A DNA stretch of 64,000 nucleotides from Desulfuromonadaceae bacterium (GCA_019429445.1 JAHYIW010000016.1:1-64000); one strand, 5' to 3'. Shown: positions 10,228 to 18,200, counted from the first letter of the stretch. Program-made: numbers and translations. Notes: generated by a model from the sequence alone, not told the origin.

Positions 10228-11037
10228 TCAGTGGTCTTCCGTGTTTTCCGTGGTTAATCGTTCAAGTTCTTGTTTCAGGTCGCGCAACTCGGCATTGATC
10301 GCGACCTTGTGGTTGAATTGTTTTTCTTTGCGGAGCCGGGCCTCGCAACGCTCCAGCTCCCGCTGCTTGAGGCAAATGCGCTCCATCCGTTCCACCCGCG
10401 CCTGTAAGCCTTCAGCCGGTCGCGCCGGGTATGGCATCAATCCATCCAGCAAACTTTCATACAACTTCCCCAAATCCATCACCAAAGGCAGAGGCTCTCT
10501 TTTAACCACGGAACACACAGAATACACGGAAGAGTTTTGTTTTTTACGTTCTGTGCTTTCCGTGTCTTCCGTGATTAATTCTCTAAACCATCCCCCTTCG
10601 AAATAGTTGCTGATGACCCACTTGCTGGCATCCGCTTCACTCGGCCGCTTAAAGGCGGCGACAGGTTTTACTTTCCCGTCGAACCGAAGCTCAAAAATGA
10701 TCGGGAAGGGAATGGCCAGGTCAATGCAGCGCAGCACCTCGGGTTTGAGTTCGTCCCCCTTGAGCGTAATACTGAAGATCTGGATTTCAGGCACGGCCTT
10801 TGATGCCTTCAGGTTGACTGTCTCCGGGGCAAGCTTGTGCTGCCAGACGATCTGTTCCACCTGCCGCACAAACAACTGTCTGACTGCATTGCTGGGGCTT
10901 CCGTGTTCGTAGATTTTGCTCTTGGGAACAACCCGGCCAAATTTCGCCGATTCAGGGTATTGATAAACCACGGAAGGCACGGAAGGGTTCTTTTCAGGTT
11001 TTCCATTCTGTGTATTCCGTGTGTTCCGTGGTTCCAT
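10228..11037 (-). CDS. DUF4391 family protein with repeat-coded termini
   Basis: 269 residues. The central part (FGRVVPKSKIYEH, KAVPEIQIFSITLK, LRCIDLAIPFPIIFEL) matches DUF4391, a family usually found between an SNF2-type helicase and a type III mod gene, as here. Its biochemical role is unknown; a helicase/methyltransferase accessory is inferred from gene order. Three pieces are repeat-derived: residues 2-24 (copy 7, another frame, giving EPRNTRNTQ), 154-178 (copy 6) and 261-269 (half copy 5). The ATG itself lies 1 nt outside copy 7 and overlaps the helicase TAA by one base (TAATG), so translation is coupled. The native N-terminus was probably replaced by repeat sequence. Confidence 0.82.
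   Translation of the reverse strand: MEPRNTRNTQNGKPEKNPSVPSVVYQYPESAKFGRVVPKSKIYEHGSPSNAVRQLFVRQVEQIVWQHKLAPETVNLKASKAVPEIQIFSITLKGDELKPEVLRCIDLAIPFPIIFELRFDGKVKPVAAFKRPSEADASKWVISNYFEGGWFRELITEDTESTERKKQNSSVYSVCSVVKREPLPLVMDLGKLYESLLDGLMPYPARPAEGLQARVERMERICLKQRELERCEARLRKEKQFNHKVAINAELRDLKQELERLTTENTEDH
10231..10255. repeat. Half copy of the CACGGAA repeat, copy 5
   Basis: 25 bp, GTGGTCTTCCGTGTTTTCC plus GTGGTT, equal to one arm of the palindrome. Read on the minus strand it supplies the last residues of the DUF4391 protein (TTENTEDH) next to the TGA at 10228-10230. Confidence 0.85.
10504..10576. repeat. Palindromic CACGGAA repeat, copy 6 (inside DUF4391 gene)
   Basis: 73 bp; begins AACCACGGAACACACAGA and ends TTTCCGTGTCTTCCGTGATT. 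It codes ITEDTESTERKKQNSSVYSV in the DUF4391 protein, in the frame used by the mod copies. Confidence 0.92.
10966..11033. repeat. Palindromic CACGGAA repeat, copy 7 (5' end of DUF4391 gene)
   Basis: 68 bp; begins AACCACGGAAGGCACGGAAG and ends TGTATTCCGTGTGTTCCGTGGTT. Lies between the helicase stop/DUF4391 start and the conserved part of DUF4391, and is read in a different frame from the other copies. Confidence 0.92.
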
Positions 11038-14000
11038 TACTCTTCCTCCTGCACCACGAGAAAGGCGACGAGCTCGAAATCATCGAGCCCGGCGATGGTG
11101 TTCACCAGGGCCGTGGTTCTGCCGCCCGAGAACAGACTGTCCAGGTCCTTTTCTTCCTTGACGTCGATCATCGAACGGATCGCGGTACTCAGCAGGTCGG
11201 AACAAGTCTTCATGTTCCGGCCTTCGTCGGTCTGCTGATTGAAGAGGCGGCAGACGGCCTGAATGGGCTCCGGTTGTCCCTTGCAGCTGGAGCGCACCAG
11301 GTCGAGCAGTGATTTGACCTCGGTGTGGTTGGCAATAACCTGCCCATCGCCCGCGATATAGATCAAATAGTAGGGATGCAGCCGGTTCTGCTGGTTAATG
11401 TTAACGCCATGGTTGAGGTTGCGCAGTGCGAAGATGACGCCGGAGTGCAATCCCATTTCTGGTCTGGCGGGGACAACCGCATGCATGCCATTGGGCACGT
11501 TGGCAAGGTCGCCATTGGTTTTGACATAGTTCAGCAGGTCCATGCGAAAATCATTCAGACCAAGATCGGTGATGGACACACCTGTTTTAAGGTCTTCCAG
11601 TTCGATCACCTCTTCCTGCATACGCCGGAGTTGCTCTTTCCGATACGAAATTTCGCTGCTTTTTGCCGTGAGGACGTTGTCGTCGCCGGTGGCCGTCACG
11701 TCGGCAATGACCATCCGGTTTTCGACCCGTTCCTTGAGGTTAATGTATTCATCCAGAGAAATATCGGGCCAGTAGTTGACCAGCTGGATGGTCTTGTTGA
11801 TCGAGCCGATACGGTCGATCCGACCGAATCGCTGAATGATGCGAACCGGATTCCAGTGGATGTCATAGTTGACAACAAAATCGCAGTCCTGAAGGTTCTG
11901 CCCTTCGGAGATGCAGTCGGTGCCAATCAGCAGGTCCAATTCAGCTGATTCATTTGGCAGCACCTGATCCTTATCCTTGGCGCGAGGAGAAAAAAGCGTC
12001 AACAGCGACTGGAAATCATAATTCTTTTTGAGGGTTGATTTCGGCGCATCCTTGCCGGTTACTTTTCCGGTGTGCAGCCCCAGTGTTGCCAGCAGGGTAT
12101 CCGCCAGGTTGTTGTAGAGATAATTGGCCGTGTCGGCAAAGGCAGTAAAAATGAGGACCTTTTTATTGCCATCGTTGATAGGATTTTCAATCTTGCTGAG
12201 AATCAGGGCTTTCAGGTGTTGCAGCTTGGCGTCCTCCTCGGGTGTGACTTTTGCCATGGAGCTTAGCAAGGCGTTAATGACTTCCAGATCAACCTTCAGG
12301 TCATGTTCCCACGATGGAAGATCCATGTCGGCAAGGTTTATCTTCACCTTGCCGCCGATCTCGGCTTCACCCGGAACTGGGATATCATCTTCCTCGGCTT
12401 CGAGGTTTGCCAGGCTATCGGTCCAGTCAGAGACACTGCCAGCATCACCTGTAACCCTGAATGAATCGATTTTGCTCAGGGTGCGGGCATGGTTGTCATG
12501 CAGGCTTTTCAGGGTGAGCCGAAAAGCCTCAACCGAGCTTTCCAGTCGCTTGAGCAGATTGGTCGTCATCAATGCCTGCAGGCTTCGTTCGCGGTCTGCC
12601 TGCTTCAGCTTCCCTTTGCCACCTTCCACCTGCGTGTCGTACAGGTCTTCATATTTTTTGAGCCGACTGGGCAGGATGTAGCTGATCGGGGCGTAGACGG
12701 CCAGTTTAAGCAGCGAGAGCTGTTCAAATATTTCATTGAAGCTCATGACATCCGTGCGGTCGGTCAATGGCGAATGGAATGACAGCGGTTTGCGACGCTC
12801 GGGAAACTGGCCTATGTCACTGGTGTCATAGAAGGTCTGGATATGTTTGCGCGAACGGGCAATGGTGACGCTGTCAAGCAGTTCAAAAAAGTCAAAATCA
12901 AGGGAATCCAGAATAGCCCGCGCCGTGCGATCCTCGGGTGCCAGTTTTGACCACAGGTTGAAGGCCTTTTGGGCATTGCGGAAGATTTCTTCCACTGATC
13001 TGCCCGTGCGCAGCTTCTTGCTGAGATTTTCAGAGTCGCCTTCGTAAGCCAGCGCGAGTTGGTTGCGCAGATCATTGAAGCGGTTATTGACCGGGGTGGC
13101 GGACAGCATCAGAACCTTGGTTTTAACGCCCTGGCGGACGACCTGGTTCATCAGTTTCTGATAGCGGGTTTCCCGGTCCTTGACGGCATCGTTGTTGCGG
13201 AAATTATGTGATTCATCGATGACGACCAGATCATAGTTGCCCCAATTGATCCGATTCAGAGGAATGCCGAACGACTCTCCCGAGGTGCGGGACAGGTCAG
13301 TGTGGCATAGAACGTCATAATTGAACCGATCTCGGGAGGATATGTTGGTCGTCAGGTTGCTGTTGTAATTCAACCAGTTGTCCGCGAGTTTCTTGGGACA
13401 CAGCACTAGCACCGAACGGTTGCGCAGTTCGTAATATTTCACAACGGCCAGAGCCGTGAATGTTTTACCAAGCCCCACGCTGTCGGCCAGGATGCAGCCG
13501 TTGTAGGTTTCCAGCTTATTGATAATGCCTATGGCAGCATCACGCTGAAAATTGAAAAGCTTGTTCCAGACCAGCGTATCCTGATAACCCGTGCGGTCGT
13601 TGGGCAGGACGTCTTCATCAATATCATCGAGAAAATCACTGAAGATGTTGTAAAGCATCAGGAAGTAGATGCGCTCTGGCGAATTTTCCTGATAGACCGA
13701 CGCGATATGATCACAGATTGCGGTGGTCACATCTTCAAGTTTTGTCGGGTCACTCCAGATCTGGTCAAAAAGCTGAAGGTATGTCGACGTAAAGGCCGTC
13801 TCGTCTACCCGGTTGACGATGTTGGAAACGGCATCACCCTGCTGATATCCCAGATCCACGGCGGTGAAACCATGCAAAGGCATATATGCCGCTTCCAGCG
13901 AAGGCCCCTGAATGCAGGTAAACTGCTGCATCGGGGATTTGGTTTTGTTGGAGCGGAATCTGGCTTTGCGGCGCATCCATTCGGCACACTCGCGGGCAAT

Positions 14001-14309
14001 GGCACGTTGGGTGAGCTTATTGCGAAGCTGGATTTCAAATTCGGAGCCGTAGAGGCTGCGTTCCCGGTTGGCCTTGGGGATAAAAAACTCTCGGCGTTCT
14101 TTTCTGAGTTTGTCGGTGACTTCGTTGGGAACGAAGGTCGGTGCCGTGAAGATGAATTCCAACGACTCAATCTTTGCGAGCTCGGACTTTAAAGCTTCAT
14201 AGGCATAGATCGAAAAGCACGATGCCGCGATCTTCAATTTGGCCTTGGGGTGGATGGAAGCCTTCAGATCGTCGCCCAGCAAAGAATTGATGTTGTCGAT
14301 GATCTTCAT
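11037..14309 (-). CDS. SNF2-type superfamily 2 helicase with N-terminal PLD-like region
   Basis: 1090 residues. Motif I LADSVGLGKTFTAL near 273, motif II VIDESHNF (DESH) near 365, motif III MLSATPVNN near 405, and motif VI QRFGRIDRIGS near 826 define an SNF2/RapA-like translocase. Motif IV-V text (LLIGTDCISEGQNLQ) is also present. The first 200 residues (LKIAASCFSIYAYEAL, HGFTAVDLGY) resemble a phospholipase D-like fold, but no HxKxxxxD is seen, so it is probably inactive or the match is wrong. The start overlaps the HTH gene stop by 4 nt. With DUF4391 and Mod it forms a helicase-containing variant of a type III RM locus; DISARM is unlikely because drmA and drmB are absent. Confidence 0.88.
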   Translation of the reverse strand: MKIIDNINSLLGDDLKASIHPKAKLKIAASCFSIYAYEALKSELAKIESLEFIFTAPTFVPNEVTDKLRKERREFFIPKANRERSLYGSEFEIQLRNKLTQRAIARECAEWMRRKARFRSNKTKSPMQQFTCIQGPSLEAAYMPLHGFTAVDLGYQQGDAVSNIVNRVDETAFTSTYLQLFDQIWSDPTKLEDVTTAICDHIASVYQENSPERIYFLMLYNIFSDFLDDIDEDVLPNDRTGYQDTLVWNKLFNFQRDAAIGIINKLETYNGCILADSVGLGKTFTALAVVKYYELRNRSVLVLCPKKLADNWLNYNSNLTTNISSRDRFNYDVLCHTDLSRTSGESFGIPLNRINWGNYDLVVIDESHNFRNNDAVKDRETRYQKLMNQVVRQGVKTKVLMLSATPVNNRFNDLRNQLALAYEGDSENLSKKLRTGRSVEEIFRNAQKAFNLWSKLAPEDRTARAILDSLDFDFFELLDSVTIARSRKHIQTFYDTSDIGQFPERRKPLSFHSPLTDRTDVMSFNEIFEQLSLLKLAVYAPISYILPSRLKKYEDLYDTQVEGGKGKLKQADRERSLQALMTTNLLKRLESSVEAFRLTLKSLHDNHARTLSKIDSFRVTGDAGSVSDWTDSLANLEAEEDDIPVPGEAEIGGKVKINLADMDLPSWEHDLKVDLEVINALLSSMAKVTPEEDAKLQHLKALILSKIENPINDGNKKVLIFTAFADTANYLYNNLADTLLATLGLHTGKVTGKDAPKSTLKKNYDFQSLLTLFSPRAKDKDQVLPNESAELDLLIGTDCISEGQNLQDCDFVVNYDIHWNPVRIIQRFGRIDRIGSINKTIQLVNYWPDISLDEYINLKERVENRMVIADVTATGDDNVLTAKSSEISYRKEQLRRMQEEVIELEDLKTGVSITDLGLNDFRMDLLNYVKTNGDLANVPNGMHAVVPARPEMGLHSGVIFALRNLNHGVNINQQNRLHPYYLIYIAGDGQVIANHTEVKSLLDLVRSSCKGQPEPIQAVCRLFNQQTDEGRNMKTCSDLLSTAIRSMIDVKEEKDLDSLFSGGRTTALVNTIAGLDDFELVAFLVVQEEE

Positions 14310-14515
14310 TCGTCCGAGCCCTTCTTGTTGCGGTCCGCCGCACCACCAGCCTCAACCCAGGCATCGACCTGATCTTTCTTGAACTTCCAAAGACGGCCCA
14401 TGCGATGGGCGGGCATCGCATGCTTGTCGATCCAGCGGTAAACGGTGTCACTGCTGACACCGAGGTACTTGCCTATCTCGTCTACTGATAACCAGCGGTC
14501 TTCCATCTCGGCCAT
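14306..14515 (-). CDS. Small HTH_17/excisionase-type DNA-binding protein, first gene of the RM operon
   Basis: 69 residues of MerR-like winged helix-turn-helix, HTH_17 or excisionase family: WLSVDEIGKYLGVSSDTVYRWIDK (helix-turn-helix), then the wing MGRLWKFKKDQVDAWV. It is the first gene behind the promoter at 14610-14638 and overlaps the helicase gene by 4 nt. No integrase is nearby, so a role as operon regulator is more likely than excision (inference). It has the same design as the 70-residue protein at 28028-28240 that heads the PstI-type RM operon, including the basic tail after the wing. ATG choice: GGAGCTGGAGAT lies just upstream. Confidence 0.85.
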   Translation of the reverse strand: MAEMEDRWLSVDEIGKYLGVSSDTVYRWIDKHAMPAHRMGRLWKFKKDQVDAWVEAGGAADRNKKGSDE

Positions 14516-14609
14516 ATCTCCAGCTCCTCAGGGGCGATTGGTTTTTTTGCCACGCCAGAGGCGGTAACGGGAATGCAGGGCGAAGCTTCCCCAAATTAAA
14601 ACGTTCTTT

Positions 14610-14638
14610 AATATATTTAGGCAGAGGCCGATTGTCAA
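14610..14638 (-). promoter_or_regulatory. Near-consensus sigma-70 promoter of the type III RM operon
   Basis: On the minus strand TTGACA (14633-14638), 17 bp spacer, TATATT (14610-14615), about 95 bp upstream of the HTH gene ATG. Only one mismatch from consensus in the two hexamers. Expected start of transcription is near 14603. Strong constitutive firing would need a repressor, which the first gene could supply. Confidence 0.7.
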
Positions 14639-14862
14639 ACGATTTCGTCCGGATAAGGCCGCAAAGGTCTGCTCACGGACGTAACCACTCGCCGCTGGCG
14701 ACTCTTTCCGCGTAATCCAGGCATGGCATCCAGTAAGTCCAGGCAGGAATCGAAGTGCGCCCGCTCCCCATGGATCAGTCCTTCCGGCACCTCAAACGCT
14801 GACGTTAGACTTCCGGATGAGCTTCCGACTTGGGCCTTCGGCTTCAGAGAATCAGGGGGCAA
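14635..14862 (-). pseudogene. Possible remnant of an IS5/IS4-type transposase
   Basis: An open stretch of 75 codons whose middle, HFDSCLDLLDAMPGLRGKSRQRR, resembles the region of DDE transposases that precedes the ADKGYD motif; the motif itself is missing and the sequence after QRR is unrelated. No full element or terminal inverted repeats are seen. The promoter -35 box of the RM operon overlaps its end. This may be chance similarity; otherwise 14516-14889 holds only the promoter. Confidence 0.25.
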
Positions 14863-14889
14863 ACAGAGAAAGAATGGCTGGAAATCGGC

Positions 14890-15866
14890 CTATGCCTGCC
14901 CACCGAAAATCGTAGTGATCAGGTAGGTCGTGTAGCCCACGTAACAGGCCAGCAGCACCGCGCCCTCGAACCGGTTGATACGCCCCGCTCCCCGGAACCC
15001 GTAACCGATGACGAACAGCGACAAGGTCAGTGCGGCCATCACCAGTATGTCGCGGGTGAAGACTTCCGGCCCGACTGCCATGGGATGAATCGCGCCAGCG
15101 ATCCCCACTATCGCCAAGGTGTTGAACAGGTTGGAACCCAGGATATTGCCGAGTGCGATGTCGTGTTCCCCCTTGCGGGTAGCAATAATCGACGCGGCGA
15201 GTTCGGCAGTGATGTGCCGACCGCGATGATGGTCAGGCCGATGATCAGGTCGCTGACCCCGAACCGATGGGCGATCTCCACTGCGCCCCACACCAGTATT
15301 CGGGAGCTGAAAATCAACAACACCAGCCCTGCCAGCAGCCAGAAGACCGCCCGGCGCAGCGGCATGGAGCGGACCTCCAGCTCCTGTTCCATCTCGCTGC
15401 CCAACGTATCCGCTTTTTTCCGCAGCCCCTGCCAGAGGGTCCAGGCCATCACCCCGCCGAACACCGCGAGCAGCACCAGCGCATCGAACCGGGTAATTTC
15501 ACCGTCCCAAAGTTGCCAGGCCGCCAGCGCGGTCACGACAGTGAGAATAGGCAGCTCCTTGCGCAGCACCTGCGAATGGACGGCGATCGGGCTGATCAGG
15601 GCGGTTACCCCCAGGATCAGGGCGATGTTGGTGATATTGGATCCGTATGCGTTGCCGAGCGCGATCCCCGGATTGCCCTGCGAAGCCGACAGCGCCGAGA
15701 CCACCATTTCCGGCGCGGAGGTGCCGAAGCCGACAATCACCATGCCAATCAACAGCGGCGGCATGCCGAAATGGCGGGCGGTAGAGGCTGAACCCTCCAC
15801 AAAGCGGTCGGCGCTCCAGACCAGTAGTGCGAGGCCAAAAATGATAGCGATAAAAGGCAGTGTCAT
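14890..15866 (-). pseudogene. CaCA-family Na+/Ca2+ antiporter, frameshifted
   Basis: A YrbG-like cation antiporter with two alpha repeats: FGTSAPEMVVSALSA near residue 50 and, in the second half, AVGTSLP followed in another frame by ELAASIIATRKGEHDIALGNILGSN. The two parts join across a -1 shift near 15204 (minus strand CTGCCGAACTCGCC where CTGCCGGAACTCGCC is expected), so one G is missing. About ten hydrophobic segments span both parts. Read through, the product would be about 325 residues, normal for the family. It may be a true recent mutation or a sequencing error. Inner-membrane calcium/sodium exchange is the expected role if intact. It lies between two defence loci. Confidence 0.85.
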
Positions 15867-16012
15867 ATAGATCCCTTACTTATCCGCTTAAACGAGATAT
15901 CAACATGCGTTGGAAACGTGTTCCCTTGTCCTCTGATCGAAGCCAAGGGAAGGCGTCAATTTGGCACGCCGCCACTTACTCTCCTTTTCATGATGTGCAC
16001 CTTTCACACTGA

Positions 16013-16876
16013 CTACACCAATGACAGCATCAGGATGGAACCAACCGCCATGGACACAGCGGCGATTTTATGCAGGGTCAGTCGTTCCATTCCCAACCCG
16101 ACGGCCAACAACAGGGCGACAGCAAAACTCATATTGGCGATGGGAATGACAACGCTGGCCTGACCCTTCTCGATGGCCAGCAGCAGGAAATTGACGATCA
16201 GAAACACCAGCACACCCGAAAGAGAGGCATAGGCGGCTTTCTTGCCGGTCATGCGGAAGCGCTTTTCCCGAACCAAGGCGTAGACAAAACCGCCGATGAC
16301 CCAGCAAAGTGCCGACAGCACCAGCAACGTCTGCAGTGACGCGCCCTGATTCAGCCCCGCCTTGGACACCACGCCATAGACGGCGCGCAGCAGCGAAGCC
16401 GCCACGGCCAGAGCGAAAAACAGCGCGAAACGTCGGCCGGTCGCTTCGCCATGACCGCCGGGGCGGTAGAGCAGGATGACCGCGCCGACCCCTGCGACAA
16501 CGCCAAGCACCTTGAACCAACCGAGACTTTCCTGAAGAAACAGCACCGAGAGCGCCACCACGCCTACCGTGTTGAGTCGATAGACCGTCGATCCGAGACT
16601 GGCGTCGATATGGGACAGGCTCTCCAGCAGCAAGATATTGGAACCGGTCAGCAGCACCCCGGCGGCAAGACCGTACACCAGCGAGATATCGGACAGGGTA
16701 AATTCAATCCCCCGGATGGCGGCATAGGCAACCTGGAGAATCAACCAGATCAAGCCGATGCCGAAGACGTAGACCCCACGCGAACGGTCTTTGCCCGCAT
16801 AGCGCTTGAACACAACGTCGTTGACTCCGGCGCATGTCAGACTGAGCAGTGCGTAGAGCACCGACGTGGAGATCAT
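16013..16876 (-). CDS. EamA/DMT-family transporter
   Basis: 287 residues with ten predicted membrane helices in two EamA halves (LLSLTCAGVNDVVFKRYAG at the start; second half from ALFFALAVAASLLRAVYGVVSKAG). Drug/metabolite transporter superfamily; substrate unknown. I chose ATG 16876 because GGGAGGG lies 4-10 nt upstream; an in-frame extension to 16942 would overlap the DksA/TraR-like gene. It follows that gene after 38 nt and may be co-transcribed with it. No sign of a specific link to the defence genes around it. Confidence 0.85.
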   Translation of the reverse strand: MISTSVLYALLSLTCAGVNDVVFKRYAGKDRSRGVYVFGIGLIWLILQVAYAAIRGIEFTLSDISLVYGLAAGVLLTGSNILLLESLSHIDASLGSTVYRLNTVGVVALSVLFLQESLGWFKVLGVVAGVGAVILLYRPGGHGEATGRRFALFFALAVAASLLRAVYGVVSKAGLNQGASLQTLLVLSALCWVIGGFVYALVREKRFRMTGKKAAYASLSGVLVFLIVNFLLLAIEKGQASVVIPIANMSFAVALLLAVGLGMERLTLHKIAAVSMAVGSILMLSLV

Positions 16877-16914
16877 GCGACCCTCCCTTCCGACATCCTT
16901 GCGATTGTCACCAC

Positions 16915-17265
16915 TTAGCGCCTCTCCTGCCGGGATGCGCAATCAATACAGAGGGTTGCGGCGGGGTCGGTTTCCAGGCGGCGAATGGCAATCTCTTCCT
17001 CACAGGCTATGCACAGGCCGTAATCTTCGGATTGCATCCGCGCAAGTGCAGCATGGATGCGCTGCAACTGAAGGTCGCGACGGCGCTGGGACGCAATGGC
17101 CATCGCCTGCCCCTGCATGGCATCCATCCGCGAGAGGCGACCGACGCTGGCCTGATCGAGCGTCACCGGCCTGGTGGAGTCTCTGGCGGCATCCTTGCTC
17201 GCCAGCAGCTCCTGCCGCTGAGCTTCCAGCAGTTGGCGAAAGTGTTCGAGTTGGTCGGGTGTCAT
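16915..17265 (-). CDS. TraR/DksA-family zinc-finger protein
   Basis: 116 residues. An N-terminal helical hairpin (MTPDQLEHFRQLLEAQRQEL) is followed by GLCIACEEEIAIRRLETDPAATLCIDC, a C4 DksA/TraR zinc finger (CxxC...CxxC). DksA-type proteins bind the RNA polymerase secondary channel and adjust promoter output; short members are common on mobile elements. The usual acidic coiled-coil tip is not clear, so activity on polymerase is uncertain. It lies 16 nt after the 137-residue hypothetical gene. Confidence 0.88.
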   Translation of the reverse strand: MTPDQLEHFRQLLEAQRQELLASKDAARDSTRPVTLDQASVGRLSRMDAMQGQAMAIASQRRRDLQLQRIHAALARMQSEDYGLCIACEEEIAIRRLETDPAATLCIDCASRQERR

Positions 17266-17281
17266 GGCTGTTCGTCTTTCC

Positions 17282-17695
17282 CTATGCGGTCTCGTCGGAG
17301 CGGTTCTCCCCGAGATATTTTTTGAATTTGCGGCACATGCGCTCGAAGGCCTTCAGTTCGGCCTGGGTCATCTGGTCATAATGATCGGGTAGAATACCGT
17401 CATCAGCGACCGATTCGCGCAGCTTCTCCAGCGGATCGTCCTGATACTCCTCGTACAGGGAAACATCTCGGATGATCGTGCCGCCAAGCGACCAGAGGTG
17501 GTCGCGATACCGGGCGAAGGTCTTGCGGGATAATCCCTCGGCATAAAGCGCCTGCAGAAAACCGGCAAACCAGGGCAACAGCTTCCTGCCGTAAGCGAGA
17601 TCTTCCGCAACGCCCATCCAGCTCGTCGGCCAGCTGTCGAAATCCGGTGTCCAGGCGCGAAAACTCTCCGCTTCACTGTTCCTGTCGACGCTCAT
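17282..17695 (-). CDS. Hypothetical protein (137 aa)
   Basis: Not recognised. The sequence is acidic and helical, with a tryptophan-rich start (AWTPDFDSWPTSWMGVAEDLAYG), a segment SRKTFARYRDHLWSLGG that resembles an SMC- or integrase-like helix, and a basic C-terminal helix AFERMCRKFKKYLG. No signal peptide or membrane segment. Its ATG overlaps the TGA of the 45-codon fragment upstream, and the DksA/TraR-like gene follows 16 nt downstream, so it is part of a small operon behind the Wadjet genes. It could be an accessory protein of that region, but nothing in the sequence shows this. Confidence 0.6.
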   Translation of the reverse strand: MSVDRNSEAESFRAWTPDFDSWPTSWMGVAEDLAYGRKLLPWFAGFLQALYAEGLSRKTFARYRDHLWSLGGTIIRDVSLYEEYQDDPLEKLRESVADDGILPDHYDQMTQAELKAFERMCRKFKKYLGENRSDETA

Positions 17696-17829
17696 TTCTC
17701 ACCATAATCGTTGATGAAGCTGACCGGGGTGATTTGCGCCCGCGAGGAGATAGCACGCAGGTTGTCCATCTCCCGAGCTGTCAAGGGACGGTCGACGGCG
17801 AGAAACTCAAGATCCTGGTATTCACTCAC
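17692..17829 (-). pseudogene. Short 45-codon ORF, likely N-terminal remnant of a larger hypothetical protein
   Basis: GTG at 17829, stop overlapping the next ATG (ATGA). The product starts VSEYQDLEFLAVDRPLTARE and continues NLRAISSRAQITPVSFINDY. I recall this beginning from a conserved family of several hundred residues (YEF.A.DRPLT..E...LRALS.RA.ITP.SF.NEY), so the gene seems cut short after its first 45 residues. The family recollection cannot be checked here. It may still be expressed as a leader-like peptide coupled to the next gene. Confidence 0.5.
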
Positions 17830-17838
17830 GGCAACGTC

Positions 17839-18171
17839 TCACGCTGATTTTGTGGCCCGAAAGGCCGAGTCGTCCGCCAGATGCAGATAGATGCAGCCGT
17901 TCAGCTCGCCATTTTCAATAACCGCCCAACCCCGACCGCAGACCGGATCGTTTTCATCCTGTCCGGACCAGGAAAAATCGAAACGTGGCGCATTACCGCA
18001 TTGCTCCACCCGGCCATCGACATCCCCGGATATCAGCCCGAACTGAAACTGTCCGGTTCCATCTGAACCGATGTGGATAAATCCCGGTACCTCCATATCG
18101 ACGTAATCCTGATCCCAGACCTCCATCTCGACAATGCGCCATTTTCCGGCAAACGGTTTCATTTGATTCAT
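17839..18171 (-). CDS. Hypothetical protein (110 aa)
   Basis: Begins MNQMKPFAGKWRIVEMEVWDQDYVDMEVPGFIHIG. Alternating strands and glycines suggest a small beta-barrel (FQFGLISGDVDGR, FDFSWSGQDENDPVCGRGWAVI, GCIYLHLADDSAF). The protein is acidic, cytoplasmic, and has no known domain that I recognise. I place the start at the ATG at 18171, preceded by GGAAGGA at a good distance; an upstream GTG overlapping jetD would add 11 residues. It sits directly after jetD, but this gene is not part of the defined Wadjet operon. No function is assigned. Confidence 0.65.
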   Translation of the reverse strand: MNQMKPFAGKWRIVEMEVWDQDYVDMEVPGFIHIGSDGTGQFQFGLISGDVDGRVEQCGNAPRFDFSWSGQDENDPVCGRGWAVIENGELNGCIYLHLADDSAFRATKSA

Positions 18172-18200
18172 AGAATGTCCTTCCAGAATCTCGCTTTGTT

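Larger units (their letters stand above)
9787..10255 (-). mobile_element. Putative repeat-bounded GxxExxY cassette
   Basis: A 469-bp unit made of full repeat copy 4, the GxxExxY gene and half-repeat copy 5. Both ends finish in TTCCGTGGTT in the same orientation, with no spare DNA between gene and repeats. I see no transposase, and no target duplication can be proved from one copy. The mobility call is inference from the exact boundaries and from the five further repeat copies within 1.8 kb on either side. Confidence 0.5.

Noticed and set aside
7916-11033. CRISPR array
   Set aside because: Copies are palindromic, of uneven length and spacing, and lie within genes; there are no unique equal-length spacers and no cas genes.
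11037-14309. DISARM (drmD-like helicase) or BREX locus
   Set aside because: No drmA, drmB, drmC, pglZ or brxL; Res and Mod are clear type III subunits.
14306-14515. Excisionase of an integrated phage
   Set aside because: No integrase, phage structural gene or att repeat is seen; the gene is the leader of an RM operon.
16915-17265. True DksA
   Set aside because: Too short and without the clear acidic coiled-coil tip; better called TraR/DksA family.
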